A DNA stretch of 64,000 nt from Platerodrilus igneus (Eukaryota; Arthropoda; Insecta; Coleoptera; Lycidae). Both the position numbers and the translations under genes were made by a program. The notes beneath the pieces are model-generated. The model was not told where the DNA came from, did no database searches, and saw only the letters and a program-made list of their open reading frames with translations. The stretch covers positions 248,001 to 312,000 of the forward strand of contig JARFIW010000884.1 of assembly GCA_036346225.1 (NCBI GenBank). The letters run 5' to 3'. Below are positions 44,950 through 58,935 of the stretch, piece by piece (position 1 is the first letter of the stretch; each line of letters starts with the position of its first letter).

Positions 44950-47900
44950 CCATATCTATTGAAACCTTTAAATTAGCAAACCTAACCTTATACAAGTCAA
45001 GACAATGAATCATGCAAAAACTAGAGTTAGGGTCACTTATTCTCACTCTGTATACTCAACCAGATCCTCCCTCCTCCTCTTATTTGTATAATAACTTTCA
45101 AAACAACTTGTTATAACACAAAAGTCCCTATGTCTCTCCTTTGTTCTGTGCAATATTCGTAGTTTGTGCAGCAAGACTAATAATTTACCAGTATTATTGG
45201 AGAGATTAATTTTTTTCTGAAATTTTATGTCTCCCTGAACATTAGCTAAAACCTCAGGAATATGTTCACATAGAGAATTACAATATTATTAGCATATCAC
45301 ATTGACAACACTAGGGTCATGATGGTACGTACTGTTATTTATTGGAGATCAAGTAACTTTTTATCCTGGAATTCTAGATTCAATGGGTTACAAGATGAGT
45401 ACAATTTTGAATTTTCGCATATCTCCAGTAAAAAGCTTAACCTTAATGTGATTTGCATCTATCGCTAACCAAATGGAAATGTCGACATCATTATTTCTAA
45501 ATGTGCAGAATCGTACATTCAATGAAGCTGAAAAGTGAACTTATTTTGCTTCAATAAAAATCTTTTAGCTAGCAAATGAGTCTGTTCATCGAGAAATAAC
45601 TTTCCATACAACCACTACTTTGCCACAACACTTTTTAGTTTAACTGAACGTCGAGTCTGCACATTCAGAAAAATGTAATCCACATCTTATCCTGATGATA
45701 CCCCTTACGGAAGTGGATGAATTGTCGACTTCTTTAGTATTTAATATGACATGTTCCAAATCTGGAATACGTATTATTAGTGTGAAAGCATAAGACGATA
45801 TCAGTTTCTGTTTTAGTTTAACTTCAGGGTTCGAATGCAATTTTATTCTTATTTTAATGTAGATTATATTCTTCTAGATAACAACAAATTGAAAGCCCTT
45901 TGGTTTGCTAAAAAATTTTGCACAATCAAAGCTTTATTACTATATTTGATTAATTACTTATCACATACCTGCGACTAATTGAAAAGGAAACAGTTCACAA
46001 TCTATTTTATGTATATAGTGCAGTTTAGTTTGTATTTTTAAAATAAATTGTATTTACAGTAATTTTGAAGTTATTAAAATGCAACAAGGGAGGATATCAG
46101 ATTATATCCTTTACCTCATCAGTTTGTAACAGACAAATTTCTATTTTACTCATATTTTCATATGCTGTTCTATAGCCGTTCTTTAAATTGGTATACATCA
46201 AGAGCGATATTTCCAGTCTTAATCAACAAACTTACTGAAAACCACAATTTAATTCTCGTTCGTAATATTACATAATATCTGACAGGCGACCTTGCTTTAT
46301 TATTAACACATGTGACAAATTCGGATTTATTTTTAGTATGGATTATTATTACATTGGTGGCTATTACTGTGTTTATGATTATTCTGTTTGTTTTCTAATC
46401 TGATCTACTATTACATAAATTTTCTTCTTGTTTTCCTGAATTGGTAATTTGTTCGCAAATGAAGGATTGCGGAAATACTGTTGTAGCTGGTTTGCTCTCA
46501 ATTGGAAGTCACCCTTATTTCTGCCATATTATGCTGCCCCTTCAACATGGAATAAGTGATTAACGTCAAGCTGCAAAGTTTCTGTGATATGTGGTCACCT
46601 CTTGGTATTTTGGATGATGACAAATCAATCTAGAGCCATGTTTTCTAGTGTACATTTGTTTCTACCTGAAGATCTGATTGGTAGCGGTGACTCAATGCAA
46701 TTGTAATTGTTGAACCAGGATATTTCATGCCCAAACTTTAATTGTAACTTAAAAACATTAATTATACGTGGGTTGATATTTATCGGTAATATTGTATTAT
46801 ATAAGGATCGTTTCGTTTATTGTTGCAAATTTGTATATTTAGGCTTACGATAGTGTTTTAACTTTGAAGCATTTTAATTTTATTAATGCAATTTAGAAAA
46901 TATTAAATTTAATAATTATTGATATATCACAAATACAGCCAGCATTAGATTTTATTTGTTGAAAACAAATTTTGTTTGCATAATCAAATATTCCAAATTA
47001 ACATTCGTTAGTCTTTTTGTTTGAATTGTAAAAGCATTAAAGTCTCCTTCAAAATTATTTATTGAAATAGAAAACGTCGTTTAGCTATAATACACGTATT
47101 CATAGCTAGTTATTTCTGGTACAATCAACCTGCACGTGCCGTGTTTAGCGCTCGTAGTCCAGATATATGGCTTTTCCGTAAACAGGTTCAGTCATATTCC
47201 AACCATTATGTGAACAACATGTCTTTCGGAATTAATAAGTTGAAATGCAACCTCCGCATAGCCCTTTAAGATATTTCCGTTAGAGTCCTCGTCAATGGTG
47301 TCATAAACTGGACAATATGCACAACATTCATGTTACGAATTATTTTACGATATAATTTACGATCTTTTATTTGTACTTAATTCTATGAACAATCCTTAAT
47401 GCTCTACAGTTTAAAGATTACATCAACGTAGTAACTTTATAATTATGTGATATTTCGATATGATGGATATAGCAGTCTTCGATTGACAACTTGGATGCAG
47501 ATGGACTGGTATAGTTTCTATCTTACTTGTTGCCTGACCAACAGCTGTTCATATTTGACACTAAAAAGTATATATTCAAGAATTCTAGTAAACTTAATAG
47601 AATATGAAAAACAAGTAGTGCGTATGGATGATTTTAAGTTCCTATACAATATTACGTACACTCATATTAATTTATATAAGCACATAATTCTTGCCGAGAT
47701 GCAATCAACGATCTGTTTGATATTTGATATATAATTACCTTGTCTTTCAGAGAAAATATTGTATAAATATAACAATCTTAGCCTTTGTGCTTTAGGTGCG
47801 TATAATCGTTACTAAAGTTCCTACCCCCTCTTTAGTGCCGATGTCTTGCTTATGTTAAATCTTTAGTGGCGCCTGATATTTCCGTATTAATAGAAACCCC

Positions 47901-49015
47901 CTGTTAACCTCATTCCGCTGAAGTTAGAGTTCAGAGTTGGTTCGGAAGTCTCCCGAAGTACATACGATAAGTATGAATAAAACAACATCTATGGTTAAAC
48001 TTCTGAAAGAAATTTAGGTGGTTCTGTTCTTACCTCACCTCACCACAATTTTGCACAGCGACTTCACTGTTAGCATTTTGTCCTTACTATTTTACCCAAA
48101 GCAGTAAAAGCAAATTAGATGGTGTTTGGTCTCACTTTAATAAAAATAGCTGAACCACAGCAACATCTTTAGAATAGTTATACCATCTGACAACTAAAAA
48201 ATAAAAAAAGCTACAACTTGTTTTTGCATTGTAAATTTTTTTGTATTGTTTTATTTCAGACATCATCGAAGTGATGTAAAAACTACACCTTGCCATTTTA
48301 AAAAAATATTGTTTTCTTTTGTTTTCTTCATTTTTATGTTCTCCAAAATGTCATTTAAATAATCTTAAGTATTGATAAGAATTTAAAGAAACTATATTAT
48401 TTAAAACACTAATAAGTGAATCAGGCTTCATTCCTCATATCGACAGTTGAGCTCAGCTGCAAACTTCACAATACAGTCATTTTTTTAACCTAACCGAACT
48501 AATCTCCTAGTTAGTTCGGCAAGTTAGTGTCCAAAATAATTATTAGATAATATGCACATGCTTAATTTAGACATTTTATTTCATTTTGTCTGATTAGTAT
48601 TAATATAGTAAATATGGTACTCACAATTTCTAACTAGACTACGTTATCAAATTTGTGATTTTCTGTTGACAATATTGCAGATTAATCTTTAAATTAATAT
48701 TTGTTATTAGCCTGTGAATGTTTTCTACCAAGCATATTTTAAATATAGTTGCTAGTCTCTATTCAGCGTAATTTTGTAGCCATATGTAGGTTTTACAAGA
48801 CGCGAAATAATAATCACAGTTATTCAAGAGGTTCTGTTATTGAAATAAATTACACTATTGATTAAACATGGATGTATATAATTGGATGTCAGACTGGGTA
48901 ATAAAGGGGAAGCAGACAGTGACTGCATTAATTGTGGGTAAAACAGTTTTCATGTATAGTTATAGTCGTTTATTATACATAAAATTAAAGATATATCAAT
49001 CGTGTAAAAAGTTGC
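44950..49015. other. Intronic stretch, no recognised feature
   Basis: Four kilobases of AT-rich DNA inside the TBCEL intron. The longest frame, 47447-47734 (+), has no recognisable domain or splice context. A 9-bp perfect hairpin lies at about 48494-48519 (CCGAACTAA … TTAGTTCGG). Confidence 0.4.
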
Positions 49016-49016
49016 T

Positions 49017-50230
49017 TTAATTTGACTTAAAATCTGTATCACTATCATCACCATCACAAATGTTAATAATTAAAGGTGCATTGTCTTTTTGATCGAATTT
49101 GATCTCAAATTTCCACCAATCTTTGATGGGTTTTCAGCATGTTCTATCAAATGTGCCCAAATTTCTAGGGTTATTATTTCCAGCGGTCCCTTCCAAATCT
49201 GTAAACTATTTTCAACAACTTGCCATCGCTTCTGATGTGTCGATTGTAGTGGGTTTTACTCACACCCCATACATTCTTAATGCATTAAATATGCAGTGAC
49301 ACTGAGGCAATCTCAATACCTCATGTCTGTTTGGTTGGCAAACATTTCACTTTAAAAACCTTTGGTGGTTTTATGCCTATAATTTAAAAAAATTACTGAT
49401 ATGTTACAAAGCACATTATGTTGACTTACATCGTGGCAAGTTGAACAAGCTATGCTTCAAAAGCATTAGTTTAAAAAAATGCTCGTTTAGTAAGCCGTTC
49501 TGCAAGTTACTTTTTTTTTAACTATTACAGATGGTGATTCCAAATTCTTTAATACTTGATTTTTAAACCAACATAAGAAATTTTGATCATTCATTTTTCT
49601 GTGGTAATTTAGGTTTTTTTGTGCAAGAGGAAATTAATTCAGCCCATTTATAAATCAATTTATATTTCTGGCAGGTAATACTATGTACCTAAAAAACTAA
49701 TTACATTACACTGTATTAAGAATAAGTAGGTATGACAGAAACCTTTTTCCATCAATTCATGTGCTCCAACTGTTCTTATATCACTGCTTGGAGCGACTTA
49801 TGACACAATTCTGAAAAACACAAACTGCCACAATTTCTCTTCTATCTACTCTTCTATCCACAGTATTCGACAATTACATTCGACCTCTCCTTGGGTTATT
49901 TTTTTGCCATTTGAATTCAATATTGTGCACCACGATTAAAAAGTTCATTATGCTTTAGATTCTGTCATAAAGTATGAACAGAAAAATCATCTAAAATAAT
50001 TACATGTTGCACTATAAATTTAACTTGAAAATGAGTACTTACGATTTTCATACAATCTATAAACCATATTTCGAAATTCAGATGTGGTAAATTCCTCTAC
50101 ATCAGTGGCAGGCTTTGTCTGAACTCGCTTTTTCAATGCAAAAGGTTCATTTCTCGCAATTGATTAGGAAATTGATTTTACTAGGACGATACTTAGACCC
50201 AGGGCAGCCGACACTCTAAAAAATATGCAT
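49017..50230 (-). mobile_element. IS630/Tc1-mariner-like transposase remnant
   Basis: On the - strand the right end (50230-50040) gives RVSAALGLSIV and LKKRVQTKPATDVEEF, like the N-terminal helix-turn-helix and the basic spacer of an IS630-Tc1-mariner transposase. The left end (49312-49017) gives a degenerate LPQCHCIFNAL (family LP-YH---NPIE) and KPIKDWWKFEIKFDQ. It then reads IINICDGDDSDTDF with a stop, matching the acidic C-terminus of this insect group. The middle is too decayed to follow. Confidence 0.6.
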
Positions 50231-50234
50231 AATA

Positions 50235-52183
50235 AATTGTTTTTGAAGTAAACAAAGAACTAAATTACCTCACAAACCGCTATACAGGCATAAACAAACT
50301 TTCCACCATTATCCCTTTCTTGTTCAAGAAAAGTGATGAAACTGTTGTATAGGGCATGTTACTGGCACTTATATTAGTATTGTACGTTTCCCCCGACTAG
50401 TTTAATACCAGCCAGTGCAGTATGCATGCTAAGTGTTTATAAGCCACATGCTTTTCAGATATTGTGCTATTAACCACGTTCAATAAATCAACTGAGAATA
50501 AGCGTTTAGTCGCCTTGTTATAGATAATCCTAGTTATCATGAATACACAACAGAAACTAGCAACAAGCTGCTTAGCTCCGATGCCTAAATGAATCCCGCT
50601 GATTACTTCGATTATTATCAAAGTTCAATATAACACTAATACGAGTTCTGAAAGGAACTATACCATTTAGTAAAAGTTAACATCTGCAATGATAAGTTGA
50701 GATATCAAAAGCAAACATTCTATTTATAAGGTTATTTGGGATTTCGAAGTTGCTTATGTGACATAATAATTTGGAATGGTTGAATTTTATGTTTGGTAAA
50801 TCAAGTCAATTTTGCATGGTTGAATGCGTTAAATGAATCAGATACTTTGTTGTGTAAAACGATTATTATTAGTGCCGCCTATGTGATTTTCAGCAAGTCT
50901 AATACTTCTATAGAATATAAAATGTTCTTAACCATGTTATTGTTTACAATCTGGATAAGTTAAAACGGATTATTACTGCTGTTATGCAGATGAAGCTATT
51001 TTAGAATAAAGCAATGTTTAATAAAATAAAAATTAGTAGAGGTAAGTGTTCATAATTGTCTGCAGTTGGTTAATTTTCGCCGATTTTGGGAATAATCGTA
51101 AGTGGACCTGTATTTGTGGATTAGTTTAAGTAATAGGGGATTAATTTAGGGTTCAAGTTCTATTGTAGTTCGATTAAATTCAATTTTAACCTCAATTTCA
51201 ATTCAATTCCAATTCGATTCCCTGGTTAGCTTTCTCATCTTGGTGTGAATGAAAGTTTTATTCCACATAAAACAATATCAACTTTAAGTAAATTTGATAG
51301 TAGTCCATATGTAGAGAAGACCCTTATTGATAGAGCTTTAGTAGTTTAATTTTGTAATTTTGGGAGGGCTAATAAATCTAAAATTATTTCAAGGTGCCTG
51401 TAAACAAACATTAAAGTAGCTTTTAAGATGTGGTTCTTATAAGAGACTTTTATTATGGTATTTAATCTGAAATTTGTATAGTGTTTTCTAATTTGATAAT
51501 TTTATTATACGTGGTAGTGACTTTTAGACTAATCAATTAGAAATTTCACGATTTTCATTTAAAAATTTATTACTTATACACTAAAGGGCAATTTACACCT
51601 ATTGGGAAGAAAAAGTATATATTTTTTAAGAGTAAAACGGAGGTGTGAGTATAATCAGACACGGTAGATATGAGACGTGTTTTTTAAGTAAGTACGGTTT
51701 TGAACTTCCGCCACTGCAGCGCTGGGGCCCCTCACATGTGCACTATGTACCTACTGTTGGCTAACCACAGACATCATTGCGTCAACAATCGATCCTTTAT
51801 ACATTTGCTTTTACGTATTTAAAATCCATCTGTCGATTGAGAATCCTACCGACTATTATTCGTTTTCTTAGTGCTAAAGCCGTGAAAGTAGTTGCAATTC
51901 AGTCAGATTTGTGAAGTGTATGGGAAAAATATTATAAGTTATGGGATGGTACGCAAATAGGTAAGGACTTTCAAAGATAGCCAAAAGAATGTTCATGATA
52001 ATTTACTACAAATTAGCTTTTTACAATTCTCTTGTATAGTATTAAAGAAGGAAATATTATTTGTTACTTAAAAAAACCTTAAAGAAATTTATAGAAGAAA
52101 ATGAATATCTTAAATGATGCGACATAAAACTTTAATTAATAACTTTTACTCTGGAAATTTTTTTGCATCTGCCGAAACAAAGG
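50235..52183. other. Intronic stretch, no recognised feature
   Basis: AT-rich DNA; the - strand frame at 50397-50621 is not recognised. A slightly GC-richer patch lies at 51700-51760. Confidence 0.4.
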
Positions 52184-52337
52184 TGTAATGAAATAAGACC
52201 TTTGTAATATAGGTTTAATCAACTAAATGGAAGTAGTATTTGATTTAACAGATAACTAATACGTAATGACAGCTGACAGCAAGTTACTATTAATAAGCCT
52301 AAAATAGGCCTACTTAATATAAACCTAATATATGACA
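52184..52337 (-). repeat. 3' LTR of short-LTR gypsy element
   Basis: A 154-bp LTR (on the - strand TGTCATATATTAGG … ATTACA). It matches 55960-56113 with about 18 differences, near 12 percent divergence. A purine-rich stretch AAGCGGAGCCGAA precedes it on the - strand as a polypurine-tract candidate. Confidence 0.9.
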
Positions 52338-52679
52338 TTCGGCTCCGCTTATTTTAGAATGTCATGAAAATACTTGGGGGTTTGTCAGAGGCGGCTGGAC
52401 CTTCAAACCACTTGCTGTCGACTAGAATGTCCCTCAGTTATGCACTTTTCTAGGCGTTCGGCATCAGACATTTCTACGGATTCCCCTTGGAGGGCTGTTC
52501 CTAGACTTTCTTCCTCATGGTAAACCATTTGTTCGGGCGATAGGACTTGCGAATCTTTTACATTTGTCTCGTCTCTATCAAAACGATCCCTGGTTTCTTC
52601 ACCTCGCTCTCCTATAGGAGCAAGGTGACGATTAGAAGTAATTACTTCTCGGCCACTGGACAGGTGAACAAAGCAGTAG

Positions 52680-54610
52680 TCGGGATTGGATTGTTAAAGC
52701 TCCACTTCTTCCACCAGCAGCTGGTATTTATTATTGCAATCGAATTGTCGCATGAGTACTTTACCAGAATTGGTCAGCCAAGTAGTGACAGAACCACCAT
52801 TGGCAGACTGACGAGGGTGTACGAACATTCTTTCGTGCGGTGAGCAATTTGTAGAAGTGTACAAAAGCGAACGGATGGCATTCAAGGTTTGAGGAAGGAC
52901 TGCCTCCCAATTCCCGATAGGCAGGTTTTTCGACCACTTAACTAGAAGGACACTTTTCCATAAGGTGTTGTTTAGTTTCCCCACCTGCCCATTACATTGG
53001 GGATTGTAAGCGTACCCATAGCTATACCTCCAGAATGTAGGTAATCTGTTACTTCTGCTGATAGAAAAGACGTTCCACAATCTGAATGAATATAGGCCAG
53101 CATACCAAAAATCAAGAAAAGATTATTCAGATGTTTTATGACAATTGTAGCAGCAATGTCTGAGCAAGGAAAGGCAAATGGGAAGCGTGAGAATTCGTTA
53201 ATAACAGTGAGAATATACCTATTCGTAGTAGATGGCACCGTTCCCTTAAAATCAACGCTTAGGCGTTCAAACGGTGACGTCGATGATCAGTGCCGGTTGC
53301 AAAGTAGGATCTTGTTTGTAAAACATAGGTTTGATCTCGGCGGAAATACGGCATACATTTGTCATGTTCAGGATTTCATCAATAGTTCTTGGATCTTAGC
53401 CAGTGCATTATTCTGGTCATAACAGGATGGAATAAAGCATCATGAAGCGCATAAAGTTTATCTGGTTTCAATTCTACGGCAGTGCTTATCCGTGAAAGAG
53501 CGTCTGCCACACAATTGTCTAGCAGGCCTGTAGAATATTTATTATTTATCAGGCGATAATTGCAAGTGCCATCGTTGGATTTTTTCGTTTTTAATTTTAC
53601 TTGAATGTTTAGCATCAAACATGAATGAAACTGATCATTGATCAGTGACTAAGCGAAAGGTTTTACCAATGAGAAAAAGCCTCCTTTTCTTTAACGATTC
53701 AACTATAGTGTACGCCTATTTTTCCATAGACATAAGACGTCGCTCGCTGCGATTGAAAGTTTGAGAGAAGAATGCAATAGGCCTATCAGCCTGAGCCAAA
53801 GTGGCAGCGATACAACACTCAGACGTGTCAGTTTCAACTGCAAATGATATGGAGTCGTCAAAGGCATACACAGATGATCTAACGATATTGACTTTCAACT
53901 CCTTAAAAGATTTCTCGTCGTTTTCAAATAGTGAGAAAACCTTCGATTCTGCCAAGAGGTGTATCTCCAAAAAATTCAATATCCATTTGGAATAATGCGC
54001 GAACATATCTAATACCCTCCTCAGCAATTATAAATCGCGAGGCAGTGGCAGATTTATCATAGGCTCCAATCAATTTTTATCAGGTTTAATGATATGGTCA
54101 GTAAGAGTATAACCCAAAAGACTAATTGATTTTTGAAAAAAATATACACTTCTCTTGTTGAACACCAAACCATATTTAGTAACTGCAAGCATGAACTTAG
54201 GTTTTTGTCGTGCTCTTCTAGAGTTTTACCACCAACGGTAAGATCATCAAGATATGCAAAAATCTCTTGTAGATCTTCAGTTCTAATGAACCAGTCGATA
54301 GTTCTTTGAAAACTCGAGACACCGTTCGTGACACCAAAAGGAATGCGGCGATATTGATAAAGATTTCCGATGTCTTCGAAAGCAGTGTATGATTTATATT
54401 CCGGGAATATAGGCACTTGATGGTAAGCACTCTCCAAGTCTAGGGTACTGAAAATGGCATATTTGGATATATTAGTCAACATCTCTTCTATGTTTGGTAA
54501 GGGATATGCATCTAATTCTGTGAATCGGTTTATAGTTTGGAAATAGTCTACAATGAAACCTTTCTTACTGCTAGCATTTTTGGTTATTAGAGTGCTTAGG
54601 CAAGTCATGG
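52680..54610 (-). pseudogene. Short-LTR gypsy pol: RT, RNase H, integrase
   Basis: Reading leftward on the - strand: RT with FTELDAYPLPNIEEML, FSTLDLESAYHQVP and RRIPFGVTNGVSSFQ. The catalytic loop YLDD is at 54254-54243. RNase H follows with VETDTSECCIAATLAQ and RPIAFFSQTFN. Integrase begins RYILTVINEFSRFPFAFP; HSDCGTSFLS gives the second D. The third block reads NPQCNGQVGKLNNTL, where the family glutamate of QVER-N is replaced by glycine, and CSPHERMF closes the core. Several frameshifts and stops are present. With the LTR divergence this marks an older, inactive element than the copia and the other gypsy. Confidence 0.87.
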
Positions 54611-54629
54611 TGAATTGCTTTCCTCTATT

Positions 54630-55200
54630 ACACTGTTAAAAGTTTCCAAATTTCGCCTTGAACGAATTTGTTGTCATTTTCACTATGTCTCTGGAACTGA
54701 ACAGCGACAGGCTTGCAGTTTGTGAAAGATTTGCAAATAGCAAGGATGCGGGCATCAAAGCTACAGCAACACTGCAAACCTGGAGAGTTTCTTTTAGCCC
54801 ACCAAAAGTAAACTGAAGAGTAGAATGCTTTCTTAAGATATCGTGCCCTATTATTAGATTAGCATAAAGGTTCTTGGTGATGAGTAGATTCACATCTTCG
54901 TAGGAGTGTTTTCAATGCTAACAGTTCGGCACATTTGCACAACTACCGCAGACTTATGGCTCACGGACGCCATGGAAATAGTTTGGTTGCAAGGTATTCT
55001 TTTAAATAAATACTTGTTTGCAAAATTATCGTTAAGTGAGCTTACGAAAAGTTTCCAGTACCTGAAAGCGCTTAAGCCACAATAACATTAATGCGGGCCG
55101 AGACAGTCGCCTCTTGTGAACACGCGAGCACTGAGGCGGCAAAATGCATGCATTGGATCGGTAGCCGTCTTCTGTTTCCGCAAAGGTGGAGCTAACGGAT
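54630..55200 (-). pseudogene. Short-LTR gypsy protease region
   Basis: Joins the zinc-knuckle region to the RT. A degenerate ALSGTG stands where the protease LVDTGS is expected, near 55050, and ANLIIGHDILRKH near 54840 matches the conserved ILG-D-L segment of the retropepsin. Stops interrupt it. Confidence 0.65.
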
Positions 55201-55203
55201 GTC

Positions 55204-55930
55204 TTACCTCGGTTGATGGAAGCGAAATGTCCTACTGCAGTAGTGGCAAACCACGACAAAAGCGGGGCAGGTCTTACGGGCATGATATTGTCCTCCACAG
55301 AAGAAACATTTGCGCTGGTCTAACTTAGAGGTAATTGCAGTATTACCCTCGCTGGAAAACAAAGTCCCGTTATCGTTGGTATTATTCCACACAGCATTGA
55401 CAGAAACATAATCTTAACTTTGCAAATGCGCTTGAGCCATTTCTAGAGAGCGAGACTTAATCTAGGCCTCGTCTAGAGTAAGCGGCAAGTTTTCAAGAAG
55501 CCTTTGTCTAATTTTATTAGATGTAATACCAGAAATGAGTACATCACGAATACTATTGTTCCTGTTGCTGTCCACGTCAACATTTTGGAATTCACAATCT
55601 TTAGAGATTGACTTCAACGCTTTCAAGTACGTGCCTATATTTTCGTCACAGCGTTGCTTTCGAGTAGCTAGCATGTGGCGAGCATAAATGATGTTTTTTG
55701 GCTTAACATATAGTTTATCCAGCAATAACACGGCTTAGTCAACTGATATACATAAACACCTTAGGGGATACATGATTGATTAGCAATTGATCCCAGGCGG
55801 GCATTAGTGTTTCAGGTTTTTGGATCACTAAAATGTTCTTAAAAGTAATCTTGCAGTGCTCCCATTCTTGTGCCGCAACACTGTTTGACAGGTCTATATC
55901 AAATCTATAAGGTCCAAGATATTTGTCCAT
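55204..55930 (-). pseudogene. Short-LTR gypsy gag
   Basis: Starts at ATG 55930, about 30 bp inside the 5' LTR, reading MDKYLGPYRFDIDLSN. A capsid-like segment follows (YARHMLATRKQRCDENIG, RDVLISGITSNKIRQRLL), interrupted at the 55731-55739 junction. A CCHC knuckle CFFCGGQYHARKTC at about 55300-55260 follows, with a second cysteine/histidine pair after it. This arrangement is common in K02A2.6-like arthropod gypsy elements. Confidence 0.8.
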
Positions 55931-55959
55931 GTTATAAACAATATTTTTGTTGATTAAAT

Positions 55960-56113
55960 TGTAATGAAATAAGACCTTCCTAGCAAAGATTTAATCAAAA
56001 AAATGGAAATACCATTTGTTTTAACAGATAACTACTACATAATGACATCTGACAGCAGGTTACTATTAATAAGCCTAAAAGAGGCCTACTTAACATAAAC
56101 CTAATATATGACA
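55960..56113 (-). repeat. 5' LTR of short-LTR gypsy element
   Basis: A 154-bp LTR pairing with 52184-52337. The element is 3.93 kb in all. The outer flanks show AAAG on the right and AAAGG on the left, so a 4-bp target duplication is possible but not exact. Confidence 0.9.
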
Positions 56114-57600
56114 AAAGAAAACCCTCTTTACCATGGTCTTATAATTTTATGCTTAGTGTAACTAACAAAATCAACCATATTTTTGAGAACAACTAGAATA
56201 TGTCGTAAACAAGAGCTTGTTTAGCGAGAAGTCAACAATTTGCAGGATCTAATCCCACAATGATTATCACGAAAAACACAAAGACCAAGAAATCAAATGT
56301 ATAGTGCAGTAGATAACCAAAATTACCAAAAATCTTAGAGTGTTATAAAAAATGTTGCTATGCATTTAGGAATGCTTTTCTAATATTCAAAAGCTGAATA
56401 TCAAGGAAGGAAATATTTTTTGATAAATTCTACAAAAAGTTGTTGGTAATCTCCAACTGCCAAATTGTGAATTATATTATATTGATAGCCAGCAACAATA
56501 GTAGCAAATCCAGAATGAATAGTTGATATCGAATACCTACGAGGTTGTGAATCAACTACAATTGCAGAACAATGTCAAACAAAATTAAGGTGTTCTGAGA
56601 AGCTGTTCACCAAAATGACAAGTCACCTTCTGCCACTGATACATTAGCAATTACCACAGTATCCAATTGTGGCGCAATCAGCAGATTTCTATTTTACAGC
56701 CAAGCTGCCCTTCGAATAAATAGTTACCTATAACTGTAGGGTTAAAATAATTTACCCTATTGGAATTTTTAATAAAGGGCTGTTAAACATTTCAATCCAC
56801 TTGGTAATAACCACATGGTAAGACCATAAAGGTTCTGTTGTACATTACATGATCACAGTTAGAGACGCCTGCCTGGTGGCAAACACATTGTAGAATGTCC
56901 AAAATAACAAATCAAAACAAATAATTGCGGGTTTTCATTGATATTCGCATAAAGAACACAATTTTGTAGGGCAAGACTTGAGTTATATAACTCAAATGTT
57001 ACTTTAATTTCACTTTCGTTTTAATTATAGTTGGTATTATGATTTTAAGCCTATCGTATTATTGTTTCAGGTGCTTTACTTGACGAGCCCATTTTGAATT
57101 GGCGAGGCTAAATACAGCACAGCTGAGCCTACTCAATTTCGGGTGCCAAACAGACACTTTTAAGCCAAATTACACATTTTTGTTTTCCAACTAATGAAAC
57201 TATCATTTAATATTGCTGAATATTTAAAATCTTAAATTCCTTGAAAGCTTTTGTTTATGAAATCCCTTGTTAAGACTGCCAGAAAACCCAGATAGGGCAC
57301 GGAACTGCAAATTAGGCATAATAAGAGTCAAACATGAAAACGAATTCGAAAAGAAGAGTAACTAATCACTCGTTCAACACCTAAAGGCTACAACTCATAT
57401 AATAGATTTCAATAATACCAGATTACTGGTCAACAAATAGCAAAATCTCAAATAATTTTGGAAATTATTTAAAGTCACTATCACTACCATTACAATTTGG
57501 TTTCTGAGTAGATTGGCCGACTGCTAATAGGTAGTTGGGACGAATTGCAAATAACTGCTTGAGCTATCGACTACAATAAATGGAGAATATTGCACAGGGT
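56114..57600. other. Intronic stretch, no recognised feature
   Basis: Part of the TBCEL intron; no domain or repeat recognised. Confidence 0.4.
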
Positions 57601-57601
57601 C

Positions 57602-57895
57602 GAGGTAAGGTTGCAGCAGTAAATGTTTTAGAACTAAGATAAAATAATCGAACGAATACAAGTGCAAAAATTATTTTGAGGCGAAAATAATACTGAGGTT
57701 TCAACGTAGGTTAGTAGTCGAAATGTTTTTCTACCAAGACAAAATAATAGATTGGGTTCATTTGCAAAAATTGTGTTGAGGCGAAGAGTGTGTTGGGACG
57801 AAAATAGTGTTCAGGTTTCAACTTAGGTTAGTTATCGTAATGGTTTACTACTGGGACAAAATAATCGATTGGATATATGTGGGAAAATTGTGTTC
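57602..57895. repeat. Degenerate tandem repeat, 100-117 bp period
   Basis: Three diverged units, marked by GATAAAATAATCG at 57638, GACAAAATAATAG at 57738 and GACAAAATAATCG at 57855. Each unit has TTGAGGCGAA or a similar block and two share GGTTTCAAC-TAGGTTAGT. It resembles a small satellite-like array. Confidence 0.75.
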
Positions 57896-58930
57896 GTGCA
57901 ACCACTGTAGTGTTTATTACATATAATGAAACGATTTGTGAAAGCACCAAACAAAACAAAAGGACCTTATGTACACGTTACTGTTACAGGAATTTTTATT
58001 ATTTAGAAACCACATATTTAAATTCAGACTTTATTCTGAAGTTAGAGTGCGCATTAATTTTTAAAGTATTTCTATAATAGACGTCAGCTTATTGTTGTTA
58101 TAGTCTCAATAATAATAAAAGTTATTCCAACTATTTATGAACAAATATGTTCGCACTGAGACAAGCTAAGTTATTTTTCTAATCGTATTATAAGAATATA
58201 ATAGCTTATTGTTGCATATTCGTTCGCAGTCTGCAAGCGTGTGATGTCAAAATTATATTAGACATAACTTTTCAAATTTAATTAATCGACAATTACTAAA
58301 AATCCCGCAAATTATTAATTGCAATTTGAAAAGAAAATTAATTCTGCATGCTTTCCATTAATTTTAATTTTTTTAATAGGTCACATAAAGGTAGAGTAGA
58401 ATTATTATCGGATGGCAGTGATGCGCAATAGGTTCAAATAAGCTTTGAACGACAAGATTCTTCATGCTATAGTACGACCTACAAACATCATAATATCATC
58501 ATTTAATACATCGTTACAAACACTCCATTTATTGCGAAAAATAAAATATTGTTTAGAAGGTTGCCGTTTACGCTGATAATATCTAGAAATGCATTAATTC
58601 AGAAATAAACCCAGAATGTCATATAACATCAAAGCTTTTACTTGTTTTCATTGATAAATAATTGTAGGTTCACAGCTTTTTGTTCGGTAAAAGTTTGCTC
58701 TGGCAACAATGTACATACTCGGCTAACTGCATTACTGTATGTAAATGTCATTGTCATTCTCGATTTCGTCGAAATCTTATTCAGTTTCAAAATTTTCATT
58801 TTAATAGTTTTTATCAGGTCCTATTCATCAAAACAGTTTTATTCAAAATTAACTGATTAATTTTTTCAGCAATGTAAGTACTTGAAAAGAATGTGTGGTT
58901 AAAGGTTGATTAATTTTGACATTTTTTAGA
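57896..58930. other. Intronic stretch, no recognised feature
   Basis: AT-rich; frames at 57877-58077 and 58642-58860 are hydrophobic T-rich translations with no family match. Confidence 0.4.
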
Positions 58931-58935
58931 GTAAT

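Noticed and set aside
47447..47734. 95-codon + strand frame inside the TBCEL intron
   Set aside because: No domain, no splice context and no similarity to any transposon around it.
48494..48519. Perfect 9-bp hairpin as a regulatory element
   Set aside because: A single short hairpin in 4 kb of featureless intron can arise by chance; no T-run, gene end or repeat family is associated with it.
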